Positions 31,527 through 38,772 of a DNA stretch of 64,000 nucleotides are shown piece by piece. The notes beneath the pieces are model-generated. The model was not told where the DNA came from, searched no databases, and worked only from the letters and a program-made list of their open reading frames with translations. Both the position numbers and the translations under genes were made by a program. The DNA comes from JANQTF01 sp041741415 (GTDB lineage Bacteria; Bacteroidota; Bacteroidia; J057): assembly GCA_041741415.1 (NCBI GenBank), contig JBGSKC010000036.1, positions 124,001 through 188,000 of the forward strand. The letters are read 5' to 3'. Each line of letters begins with the position of its first letter. Position 1 is the stretch's first letter.

Positions 31527-32664
31527 CGGGGTTGAGTTGTGTTGGAAAATCTGTGATATCGGAGCGAATTTTTCCGTCTGCAAACACGGTTTCCACCTGA
31601 TCACCCGGCTGAAGCTGGCTCACACTGCGCAAAATCTCTCCGTTTTTGAGGGTGAGGGTGTATCCCCGGCGCAGCAGGGTGGTCTGGTCCATGCCCCGGA
31701 GCTGGCTTTCGAGCAGGTCAATCTTGTGCCTTCGCTGCTGGATCTGCTGGCGGATGGCCTGTTCCACCCGCAGGCTGTACTCGTCAATCATCTGCCGCTT
31801 GAAGTCGATGAAATAGCGCAACGATCTCTTGACCTGAGCATCAGCGCCATCAAGGCGGTCGAGGAGGTCCTGGCGGTCCGGAACGGCGTGTTCTGCTGCT
31901 GCGGTGGGGGTGCTGGCGCGGAGATCTGCGGCAAAATCGGCGATGGTAACATCAGTTTCATGGCCCACGCCCGTGATCACGGGCAGCTTGCTGGCCCGGA
32001 TGGCCCTGGCCACGGCTTCCTCATTGAAGTTCCACAGATCTTCAATAGAACCGCCGCCGCGTGCCAGCAGGATGAGGTCGGCACCTGTGTCCTGAGCCCT
32101 GGCGAGGCCCCGCAAAATGGAGGGAACCCCGCCTTCGCCCTGCACCTGGGCCGGAATCACGGTAACTTTCGCCACCGGCCAGCGCCGCTGGAGGGTCCTG
32201 AGCATGTCCTGCAAAGCCGCTCCTGTTGGCGAGGTCACAATGGCGAGGTGCTTCGGAAACCTGGGCAATGGCTTTTTGAGCCGGGGATCGAAAAGACCTT
32301 CGGCGGCAAGCCGCTCCTTGAGGGCCTGGAATTGCTGAAAGAGGTCGCCCTGGCCCTGCTGCTTCTCGATGCGGGTAACCCGCAGCTGGTAGTTGCCGCG
32401 GGGGGCATACACAGTGACGAAGCCGGTGACAATGATGCTGTCACCGGCTTCGATTTTGGGCGCGCGGATCACGTCCGACTGGAACATCACGCAGGCGATT
32501 TGCGCTTCACTGTCTTTGAGGGTGAAGTACAAATGGCCGGAGCGGTGATAGGTGAGATTAGACACCTCTCCCGACACCCTGGCACCTTGCAGAACGGGAT
32601 CCTGCTCCAGCAGTCGCTTGAGGTAGCTGGTGCACTCCGAGACGGTGAGAACGCGGTTGGCCAC
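31519..32664 (-). CDS. xseA: Exonuclease VII large subunit
   Basis: 381 aa from GTG 32664. N-terminal OB-fold (residues about 1-100: VSGEVSNLTYHRSGHLYFTLKD, AQIACVMF), then the catalytic half with LAIVTSPTGAALQDMLRTLQRR, the conserved RGGGSIEDLWNFNEEAVARAI and SKLPVITGVGHETDVTIADFAADLRA. These are the invariant XseA motifs (the latter two form the nuclease site). The C-terminal coiled-coil region is shorter than in E. coli (about 450 aa), as is usual in this phylum. Processes single-stranded DNA in repair and recombination. The GTG start is preferred because the protein then begins with the usual LTVSECTSYLKRLLEQ. Confidence 0.95.
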   Translation of the reverse strand: MANRVLTVSECTSYLKRLLEQDPVLQGARVSGEVSNLTYHRSGHLYFTLKDSEAQIACVMFQSDVIRAPKIEAGDSIIVTGFVTVYAPRGNYQLRVTRIEKQQGQGDLFQQFQALKERLAAEGLFDPRLKKPLPRFPKHLAIVTSPTGAALQDMLRTLQRRWPVAKVTVIPAQVQGEGGVPSILRGLARAQDTGADLILLARGGGSIEDLWNFNEEAVARAIRASKLPVITGVGHETDVTIADFAADLRASTPTAAAEHAVPDRQDLLDRLDGADAQVKRSLRYFIDFKRQMIDEYSLRVEQAIRQQIQQRRHKIDLLESQLRGMDQTTLLRRGYTLTLKNGEILRSVSQLQPGDQVETVFADGKIRSDITDFPTQLNPDE

Positions 32665-32687
32665 AGGGTTGGGGGCAGTAAAGGAGA

Positions 32688-33425
32688 TTATCGGAGAACG
32701 ACGCGGCGGGAGCTGATGGCACGCCCCTGGCTTTTGAGGTGGAGGAAGTAGATGCCGCGGGGAAGGTCGGCCACTTCCATCCGGGCTTCGCCCTGGCCGC
32801 CGGAGAGCGACTGCATCCGCACCTCTTTCCCGATGAGGTTGTAGAGGCCAAGGGTGCCAGCCTGGCCCTGGGGCAGGTCGTAGGTCACCGAAAAGAGGTT
32901 CTGGGCGGGGTTAGGCGTGGGATTGGAAAGGCTGCGGGCTGCGAGGGCCGCGTCGGTGATGGAGTTGGTGGCACCGCCTACGGAGAACTCATAGACGAGG
33001 TCTACAAATTCGTTGGGATCGGCTTCGTTGACAATGCGCATCACAGTTCGGGAATAGCCGTCGATGCTGCCGGGCTGAAAGGCAAGGTATTGTCCGTCGC
33101 CAACCCCTGTGTGATTGAGCGTGTCGCCGGGGGCAATATGAACGGCAGAAATCGACTGGGCACCATTTACCCCATAGCAAAGATCCCAGCAAAAGTAGGT
33201 CAGATGAGAAGTATCAGCACTGGTTGCCAGCACGTTTTCAAGGCGGTAAGCCAGCAGGGAAATGGTGTCATTGCCCGTGTTTTTGACGTCGAAATAAATT
33301 TTCTTCTCTTCCAGCGATTTGTCAACTGCGATTAGGCCGGAAGGAGGGTTGAGGACGGTCCAGTTCTGGCCAAACACCGGGAAGGCCATGGCACTCAGGC
33401 AAACTAGGGTAAAGAATGACTTCAT
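32688..33425 (-). CDS. Small secreted protein with T9SS type A sorting domain
   Basis: 245 aa. Signal peptide about 1-20 (MKSFFTLVCLSAMAFPVFGQ). Residues 25-150 form a beta-sandwich-like domain of unknown family: VDKSLEEKKIYFDVKNTGND and TYFCWDLCYGVNGAQS, with two Cys near one another. The C-terminus LSNPTPNPAQNLFSVTYDLP through LYNLIGKEVRMQSL to LPRGIYFLHLKSQGRAISSR is a textbook type A sorting domain. The pattern of a short N-terminal Ig-like domain plus sorting domain suggests a surface-attached accessory protein. Separated by 23 bases from xseA downstream, so possibly cotranscribed by chance. Confidence 0.9.
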   Translation of the reverse strand: MKSFFTLVCLSAMAFPVFGQNWTVLNPPSGLIAVDKSLEEKKIYFDVKNTGNDTISLLAYRLENVLATSADTSHLTYFCWDLCYGVNGAQSISAVHIAPGDTLNHTGVGDGQYLAFQPGSIDGYSRTVMRIVNEADPNEFVDLVYEFSVGGATNSITDAALAARSLSNPTPNPAQNLFSVTYDLPQGQAGTLGLYNLIGKEVRMQSLSGGQGEARMEVADLPRGIYFLHLKSQGRAISSRRVVLR

Positions 33426-33619
33426 AAAAGCTCGGGTTACGGATCAATCAAAAAAAGGGAGGTGCATTTGCAAAAGATGTCTTTCAGCGAATGTTTCCCT
33501 ACCTTTCAAACATAAGGGGAATTGCCCAAAGGTTCCATCCTGCCAACCCGATATTTGGCAAAAACTTTCCCTTTTCACCCTGATTTCCCTTGTCAACCCA
33601 TCCACTTTTTCTTTCCGCT

Positions 33620-34024
33620 ATGAAATGGAATAGCCTGATTCCCAATTTAATGTGCGACGACGTGGACGCCACCGTTGTCTGGTACCAGCAGCATTTTGCC
33701 GCTCAGCTCTTCGACCAGGTCCCTTTTGAACATGCCCCGGATCGCCACCAGTGGGCCATCATCGGCATCGGGGAAACCAGCCTCATGTGGCAGGCCACCG
33801 AAAGCCTGCGGGCGGATGTTCCTTTCATGGCAGACCGGGTGCCCGGTGGCGGATTTACCATGTTTATCAGGGTGGAAGGACTGGTTCACTGGGCCAGTCA
33901 GTTTGCCGAACCGGAACGCATTGTGAAACCGCTCCACACCACTTTCTACGGAATGCAGGAGCTGTATCTCCGCGATCCCAACGGCTACATCCTGGCGCTG
34001 GCGGAGCCTGTGAGCCCTGCCTGA
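33620..34024 (+). CDS. VOC superfamily protein (second)
   Basis: 134 aa from ATG 33620. LIPNLMCDDVDATVVWYQQHF opens, then WAIIGIGETSLMWQATESL, GGGFTMFIRVEGLVHWASQF and FYGMQELYLRDPNGYILALAEPV. The last block, with Glu in MQELYLRDPNGY, is the metal-ligand position of VOC enzymes, and His in HAPDRHQWAI is another possible ligand, so a metal-dependent enzyme is plausible here, unlike the VOC protein at 26702. Substrate unknown. It starts a divergent gene 194 bases from 33425; a TACCTTTC sequence at 33500 may be its -7 box. Confidence 0.88.
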   Translation: MKWNSLIPNLMCDDVDATVVWYQQHFAAQLFDQVPFEHAPDRHQWAIIGIGETSLMWQATESLRADVPFMADRVPGGGFTMFIRVEGLVHWASQFAEPERIVKPLHTTFYGMQELYLRDPNGYILALAEPVSPA

Positions 34025-34100
34025 GCAATCGGATCGGCGCTTTTGGCCGTTCAGACAGGCTGCCTTGGCTTCGGCAGCCTGGCAGCCTACCTTTCGGGCT

Positions 34101-35369
34101 GTGAATCCTCAGGAAGAAATCGGCCTTGTCATGTTTTTCCATGTCCGCAGGGGCTTCGGTCGCATCCGCACCGACAAGCATCCTGGCGGTTTCTTCGTCC
34201 ATTACTCAGAGGTTCAGGACAGCGCCCAGATCCTGGTTCCGCGCGAGCTGGTGTCATTCCGGCTGGCGCAGGGGCCGAAGGGTCCCTTTGCCACCAAAGT
34301 GAAACGCCTGGGACTGCGGATGCGCGGCGTTCTCCACCACGGCCGCCGGGGCGAATGGCTCGTCTGCGACGACGATGGCCAGGTCTATGACCTTGATTTT
34401 GACGACCTGCTGGCAGGAGAAGGCACCTTCGGACAACTCAGGGCTGGCTGGCAGGTGCAGTTTAGTCCGCTGTTTGAGCAGGGAACAAGCATGGCCAAGG
34501 AAGTCGTTGTCTGCGACACGCGGCCCCTGCTCGCCCAGATGGCCCGCCTTGATCTCTGGCCCGAAAAACTCCAGGCCCTTGTGGCCCTGGCCAGCCCCGA
34601 ACCCTGGGCAGCCGGGCCCTCCTCCAAACCCTGGCCCCTGCTGGAGAATTACCTGTTCGAAACCTTCCGCCTGTTGCATCAGCTCGGCGGACTTCAGTTC
34701 CCCGCCCGCAGCCGGGACCTTGCTCTCTGGAACACAGGCCTGCTAACCCACCAGGGAGAGGAGATTGTGTGCAGATTGGAGGCGATCCAGTCTCCGGCAG
34801 CACCAAAGGGCTACCTTGCCAGTCCGGCATGGCGCCTCAGCGGATTTTCCCCCCTCAGCGACAGGCGGTTGCCGGAGTTGCCAGTCGCACCGCCGCTTGC
34901 CCTCCCGTTATTGTTGCGTGAGCACGGGAGCGGAGCATTTTTCCCCGAAGCCTTTTTCCTGCAATCAACCCTGGAAGCCGACTGGCCGCACATCATGGAG
35001 CGTAGCGAGCGCCTTCCCCGTGCCTGGCGATCTATGCCGGAGGGAATGTTGCTCCCAACCCTCCAGGAGGCCCTTCGCTGGACCCTCAAACGCTGGCAGC
35101 GACAGCCTTCTCTGGCCGTGCCGCAGTATTATGAAAACGATTTTCAGTGGTTATTGCCGCTGGAAGCAGGCCCGGGATCCATGCCGGAAGCTGCCTGGGT
35201 ACTCGGGAAAACAGGGCAGCAGGGGCGAATCAGCACGGTGCTGCCGCTGGAGTGGGCCTACCAGAACGCCCGTTTGCTCGGGGTGCAGGATGATACCTGG
35301 CTGGGCCGCGCCTGGCAGCCTGCGGCAGATCATCTGACCAGCCGTCTTCAGGCATTGATCCAGCCGTGA
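34101..35369 (+). CDS. Cold-shock-like domain fused to DUF3825
   Basis: 422 aa from GTG 34101. The first about 65 residues, QEEIGLVMFFHVRRGFGRIR ... GGFFVHYSEVQDS, follow the pattern of a cold-shock (nucleic-acid-binding OB) domain: EIGLVMFF then GFGRIR in place of GTVKWF and GFGFI. A second small beta-rich region (GVLHHGRRGEWLVCDDDGQV) may be another OB-like fold. The remainder is DUF3825: LENYLFETFRLLHQLGGLQF, ALWNTGLLT, WRLSGFSPLSDRRLPELP and the terminal FQWLLPLEAGPGS. DUF3825 has no known activity. I chose GTG over ATG 34131 because the start of the cold-shock strand lies before that ATG. Possible RNA-processing or stress protein. Confidence 0.85.
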   Translation: MNPQEEIGLVMFFHVRRGFGRIRTDKHPGGFFVHYSEVQDSAQILVPRELVSFRLAQGPKGPFATKVKRLGLRMRGVLHHGRRGEWLVCDDDGQVYDLDFDDLLAGEGTFGQLRAGWQVQFSPLFEQGTSMAKEVVVCDTRPLLAQMARLDLWPEKLQALVALASPEPWAAGPSSKPWPLLENYLFETFRLLHQLGGLQFPARSRDLALWNTGLLTHQGEEIVCRLEAIQSPAAPKGYLASPAWRLSGFSPLSDRRLPELPVAPPLALPLLLREHGSGAFFPEAFFLQSTLEADWPHIMERSERLPRAWRSMPEGMLLPTLQEALRWTLKRWQRQPSLAVPQYYENDFQWLLPLEAGPGSMPEAAWVLGKTGQQGRISTVLPLEWAYQNARLLGVQDDTWLGRAWQPAADHLTSRLQALIQP

Positions 35370-35851
35370 TGCACGGCAATCCGGTGCAACACCTCGCCGA
35401 GGTACTGCGCGTCGAGCTCTGAAAACGCCGCCAGCTCTGCGCTATCGATGTCGAGCACCAGGCGGGTGCTGTTGCTGGCAACGAGCGGAACCACGATTTC
35501 GGAGCGTGACAGGGCGCTGCAGGCGATGTGGCCGGGGAAGGCATGCACATCCGGCACAATCTGGGTTTGCCGGGAGGCAGCGGCGGTGCCGCAGACCCCT
35601 TTGCCGAAGGCAATGCGCGTGCAGGCCAGAGGCCCCTGAAACGGGCCGAGGACCAGTTCTGGCTCCGGACCCTCATCGGTGAGGTACCAGCCTGTCCACA
35701 GGCTGCCCAGCCCTTCGTGGAGGATGGCAGCGATATTGGCCAGGTTGGCGATCAGGTTGGGCTCGCCTTCCATGATCCCGGAAATTTGGGGAAGCAGCTC
35801 CTGATAACGGGCTTCGCGGGTGGCGTTGGGGGTGAGATGAAGAACCTCCAT
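35348..35851 (-). CDS. msrC: Free methionine-R-sulfoxide reductase-type GAF protein
   Basis: 167 aa, single GAF domain. Conserved features of fRMsr: LWTGWYLTDEG, LGPFQGPLACTRIAFGKGVCGTAA and VPDVHAFPGHIACSALSRSEI. The three cysteines (Cys in PLACTRI, in GVCGTA and in HIACSA) are the reducing cysteines of the family, which reduces free methionine sulfoxide, protecting cells from oxidants. The 3' end overlaps the convergent 34101 gene by 22 bases. ATG 35851 directly follows a CAT-repeat leader (see 35852). Confidence 0.93.
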   Translation of the reverse strand: MEVLHLTPNATREARYQELLPQISGIMEGEPNLIANLANIAAILHEGLGSLWTGWYLTDEGPEPELVLGPFQGPLACTRIAFGKGVCGTAAASRQTQIVPDVHAFPGHIACSALSRSEIVVPLVASNSTRLVLDIDSAELAAFSELDAQYLGEVLHRIAVHHGWINA

Positions 35852-35897
35852 GACAGAGATGACGGTGATGAAAGTGATGGCAGAGATGACAGAAGAG
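35852..35897 (-). repeat. Short CATCnCTG-type repeats before fRMsr start
   Basis: On the minus strand the leader reads as repeated CATCTCTGYCATCACTTTCATCACC units up to the ATG. It resembles the leader of pyrD at 1760-1795 in motif and in position. Confidence 0.4.
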
Positions 35898-36023
35898 GAA
35901 GCTTCGTGTCGGGGCGCAAGTTATCCTGTTTCGGGGAGGGTTGAAAGTTTGCCCTGCCCAAGTTGACAAAGTCACCGACCAGGACCACTTGAACTACCCC
36001 TCTTTTCTGAACTCAGATTGGGA

Positions 36024-36236
36024 TCAACGAATTTTTCTTCCGGTGAAAAGGTTTGAGTCTTTAGGAAAGTAGGTGCGGTAGTCGATCGTGATTTTCTGCA
36101 AACTACTATCTAAAAACGCCCAGGCAACAACTCCTTCGCACTCCGGATTTGCCGGGTCGTCGCAGCGGTCACAGCCCGAGGCAGCCATCGCCAGCAGCAT
36201 GGCGAGACCTATTGCGGAGAAAAGTGTTTTTTTCAT
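36024..36236 (-). CDS. Short lipoprotein, truncated member of a tandem family
   Basis: 70 aa. Its signal region MKKTLFSAIGLAMLLAMAAS with GCDRCDDP, lipobox Ala-Ser-Gly-Cys at about residue 22, is the same as that of the next gene upstream (36277), at both protein and DNA level. After ten more residues the sequence departs (EGVVAWAFLDSSLQKI), and the about 200 residues of the paralogues are missing. It could be a decayed copy or a short derived lipoprotein. It is preceded by a 15-codon leader that ends in ATGA overlapping this ATG, so translation may be coupled. Membrane-anchored in the periplasm or surface. Confidence 0.7.
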   Translation of the reverse strand: MKKTLFSAIGLAMLLAMAASGCDRCDDPANPECEGVVAWAFLDSSLQKITIDYRTYFPKDSNLFTGRKIR

Positions 36237-36280
36237 TGCGTGGGCATTGGGGACGTCTGGGAGAAGGGATGGGTTCTCAT
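36233..36280 (-). CDS. Fifteen-codon leader peptide between tandem lipoproteins
   Basis: ATG at 36280 overlaps the TGA of the 36277 gene (ATGA), reads MRTHPFSQTSPMPTQ and stops with a TGA that overlaps the next ATG at 36236 (ATGA). At the upstream gene the same leader sequence is present but a one-base length difference puts it in frame with the lipoprotein. Two ATGA overlaps in series are unlikely by chance and suggest ribosome re-initiation, though the peptide itself need not function. Confidence 0.5.
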   Translation of the reverse strand: MRTHPFSQTSPMPTQ

Positions 36281-37080
36281 TGTCGAATGCCGATAAAAGT
36301 GGTGGACCTCTCGATAAATTTTTGCGGTGTCAGGGCCAGCGAATCGGGATCCTTGTAATTGAAAGGGATGGTGAGGGTGTCCCGATTGGCGGAGAGTTGG
36401 CCCAAGCCTTGGGATATCCCCCAGCACTCATCATAGTAAACGTTAGAAGATAAAATCAGAACACCATTAGCACCTGATAATACACCCAAAGCACCTGTGC
36501 AACCGTCAGGCAAGTTAATCACCTCAATCCAATTGCGATCAGGATTAAACAACACCTCCATATCAAACAGTTTTGCCGGCTCGATCTTCAGATAGCCGCG
36601 AAAGGTGCCAATAATGGGCAGATTCTCGTCATAATCGAGCACCTGAATGGTTTTCACTACGGTGTCAATGCCGTCATCATTGGGGAAGCAAGCAGTGCGT
36701 GGGGTGCCGGTTACGATGTGGGTAATCTTCACAGTACCCCGCCAATCCCAAAACGAGATTACCTGTGTTTGGCCCCTGCGAGCAGAGGGCTCCAGGCCTA
36801 TGATCCACTCATGGGAAACTTCGCCGCTATCCAATCCCACCAAACGAAGAGGACGCCGATGGGCCAATTTGCCTGTCGTGACTTCCACTTCCCAGTTTCT
36901 TACTGACCCGGAATGAACTACTTCAAACATGTCAAACTCAGCAGAAACGGCACCCTGCACAAGACAAGGATCATAATTCCTGCACTCCGGGTTGGTGGGG
37001 TCGTCGCAGCGGTCACAGCCGGAGGCAGCCATCGCCAGCAGCATGGCGAGACCTATTGCGGAGAAAAGTGTTTTTTTCAT
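36277..37080 (-). CDS. Lipoprotein, second member of a tandem family
   Basis: 267 aa from ATG 37080. Lipobox ASGC at about residue 22, followed by DRCDDPTNPECRNYDPC and VQGAVSAEFDMFE, which are shared with the 37122 gene. The body shares a PNDDGIDTVVK block and a FRGYLKIEPAKLF-type block with that paralogue and ends STTFIGIRQ, also shared. Beta-rich, no family recognised. An upstream in-frame ATG (37125) would add MKTHPSSQTSSNAHA, overlapping the previous stop; I chose the inner start because it alone begins a signal peptide. It likely binds or anchors a component at the cell surface. Cotranscribed array of three. Confidence 0.78.
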   Translation of the reverse strand: MKKTLFSAIGLAMLLAMAASGCDRCDDPTNPECRNYDPCLVQGAVSAEFDMFEVVHSGSVRNWEVEVTTGKLAHRRPLRLVGLDSGEVSHEWIIGLEPSARRGQTQVISFWDWRGTVKITHIVTGTPRTACFPNDDGIDTVVKTIQVLDYDENLPIIGTFRGYLKIEPAKLFDMEVLFNPDRNWIEVINLPDGCTGALGVLSGANGVLILSSNVYYDECWGISQGLGQLSANRDTLTIPFNYKDPDSLALTPQKFIERSTTFIGIRQ

Positions 37081-37121
37081 GGCGTGGGCATTGGAGGACG
37101 TCTGGGAGGAAGGATGCGTTT

Positions 37122-37997
37122 TCATTGCCTGATTCCAATAAAAGTGAGAGTGTCCTGCTTGTTGCGTGAATACGCAGGCGGTGTGGCCCAGAACTGAACC
37201 GAGTCGAGGATCGTGTAGCGAATGGTGAGGCTGTCGCCATCGGCCGATATGGCACCATAGCCTTCAGGTGCGTAGCTGTACCAGCCGTTTTCGTCAGCCG
37301 GCATCCAAAACCCTTCCCCGCCTGGATTAAGACGAAGAGGCGACCAAATGGTATAAATTTCCTCTGTGGTTCCACCCCACATAGGCCGAGGTGTTCCTTT
37401 GGGCAGGTTCATGATGTAGTAGTTCCAGGTGGCTGAGGGCGGCGGAGGGAACGCCATATACGGGCGGTCAGGGCGCATTCGGATCTCCACCACAAAGTCA
37501 TCCTCTTCCTGAATATGGGTATGCCGCCCCCTGAACCTCCCCCCGATCATCAGGGAGTCAGACGGACGCACCGCCACATACTTGATCACGGTATCAATGC
37601 CATCGTCGTTAGGATCACAGGCCAGGTTGGGTTGTCCCTTCACAATCAGCCGGATAGCGATCCGGTTAAAGGGGGTACACTCAAAGGTAACCGTCACCGT
37701 CCGGCCCAGTCGTGGTGTAGGCTCCAGGCCGATCAACCATTCGTAGCTGTCGAGATCCTGGCTGGCTGTGAGAACCAGGGTGTTGCATGAGTTGATCTGA
37801 CCAACAACCGGCAACTGCTCAGGCCATCCAAATCCATTTTCAAACATCTCAAACTCAGCAGAAACGGCACCCTGCACAAGACAAGGATCATAATTCCTGC
37901 ACTCCGGGTTGGTCGGGTCGTCGCAGCGGTCACAGCCGGAGGCAGCCATCGCCAGCAGCATGGCGAGGCCAAGAGAGGAGAAAAGGGATTTTAGCAT
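37122..37997 (-). CDS. Lipoprotein, first member of a tandem family
   Basis: 291 aa from ATG 37997. Signal MLKSLFSSLGLAMLLAMAAS with lipobox ending at Cys of GCDRCDDP, then PTNPECRNYDPCLVQGAVSA, as in the next gene. A GIDTVIKYVAVRPSDSL block and GGRFRGRHTHI align with the paralogue; end DTLTFIGIRQ. A Trp/Pro-rich stretch (YMAFPPPPSATWNYYI) is specific to this copy. Stop TGA overlaps the ATG of the in-frame leader of the next gene. The large size, N-terminal cysteine-rich motif and variable middle suggest a diversifying surface lipoprotein. The unannotated extension to 38078 encodes a hydrophobic segment that I regard as non-coding. Confidence 0.78.
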   Translation of the reverse strand: MLKSLFSSLGLAMLLAMAASGCDRCDDPTNPECRNYDPCLVQGAVSAEFEMFENGFGWPEQLPVVGQINSCNTLVLTASQDLDSYEWLIGLEPTPRLGRTVTVTFECTPFNRIAIRLIVKGQPNLACDPNDDGIDTVIKYVAVRPSDSLMIGGRFRGRHTHIQEEDDFVVEIRMRPDRPYMAFPPPPSATWNYYIMNLPKGTPRPMWGGTTEEIYTIWSPLRLNPGGEGFWMPADENGWYSYAPEGYGAISADGDSLTIRYTILDSVQFWATPPAYSRNKQDTLTFIGIRQ

Positions 37998-38406
37998 AGG
38001 TCCCGAAAAGTAAGGTTGTATATCAAAAATAAATGGCAGAAAATGAGATATATGCCAAAGCATATTCATCCAATCCAATACCTCATCCAGCTGGCAATGC
38101 TTTTCTTCATTTGGCTTATGATTCCGCGTGCTGCCTTTTCAATTGGCAACAAATAGCTGGAAGACAAAGCATTACCTTCCAGACTGGAGATCAGCTTCTC
38201 AGCTTAGCAGCATATGGGAGGCAATCAGCAGCAAACAAAAAAAGGGAAACGTGTCGGGCTGGGTTGGTGGAAGGAAGTGAATTATAAATACCGTTGTATA
38301 AAGGCAAAATAACAGGATGCCATCAAACCACCAAATTGTTTTCTGTTTTTCACAAAATAATTACCTATTGAAATACTGCTTCATAACCCAAAACGCGCCA
38401 GTTGGC
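37998..38406. other. AT-rich intergenic region without recognised gene
   Basis: About 400 bases rich in A and T, upstream of the lipoprotein array on the minus strand. An open frame at 38033-38287 on the plus strand has no start signal or conserved content. No strong promoter is evident; TACTTTTC on the minus strand at 38005-38012 resembles a -7 box, but its -33 partner is missing. Confidence 0.4.
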
Positions 38407-38442
38407 TCCGGTCCCGGAGTCCCGGTTCTCGCCTCCACCCGC
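38407..38442 (+). repeat. Degenerate CCCGGTTCTCGC-type repeat
   Basis: GGTCCCGGAGTCCCGG then TTCTCGCCTCCACCCGC. Same family as at 30672, 38697 and 55318; lies just before structured element copy C. Confidence 0.45.
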
Positions 38443-38485
38443 CTAACCCTGACAAGGAAGCCAGCTTGCGGCAACACATGAAGGA

Positions 38486-38627
38486 CGACCCTGGCGGAGT
38501 CGAAGCTTTGGTTTTCATAGCGCCATTATTTTTTTGTTTCTCCTCTGCGACCGCCCGGCGGTCGCAGAGGGTCTCCTTCCGGGGGGGGCGGCCCTGCTAC
38601 AAAGCTTGGCCCCCTGCAAGGGGGCCG
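38486..38627 (+). repeat. Structured dispersed element, copy C
   Basis: Hairpin GACCC-TGGC-GGAGTC with one bulged A (38487-38501); left arm GAAGCTTTGG; T-rich TTATTTTTTTGTTTC; near-perfect hairpin CCTCTGCGACCGCC (38542-38555) with GGCGGTCGCAGAGG (38557-38570); right arm GCTACAAAGCTT, complementary to the left arm in CAAAGCTT; hairpin GGCCCCCT-GCA-AGGGGGCC (38608-38626). The plan matches copies A and B, but stems and arms have different sequences. Confidence 0.75.
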
Positions 38628-38696
38628 CTTTCAACCTGCGACACCTGAAGCAGAGTTCATCTTCTGGTCTCGCATCCCGCAGCAAAGCGGTCTGAC

Positions 38697-38765
38697 TTCC
38701 CTCTTCTCAAACCGGCTTCGCCTCCGGTCCCGGCTCCCGGTTCTCGGTTCTCGGGTCCAAACTTC
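38697..38765 (+). repeat. Degenerate CCCGGTTCTCGG-type repeat downstream of copy C
   Basis: Units CTTCTCAAACCGGCTTCGCC, TCCGGTCCCGGCTCCCGG, TTCTCGGTTCTCGGGTCC. The unit CTTCTCAAACCGGCTT recurs at 38763-38785 inside the end of the DUF697 gene, so the repeat runs into coding sequence. Confidence 0.5.
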
Positions 38766-38772
38766 CCGCTTC

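Noticed and set aside
31537..32751. Plus-strand open frame opposite xseA (404 codons)
   Set aside because: Shadow of the well-recognised exonuclease VII gene; no conserved content.
38033..38287. 84-codon plus-strand open frame in AT-rich gap
   Set aside because: No start context, no similarity recognised, atypical composition.
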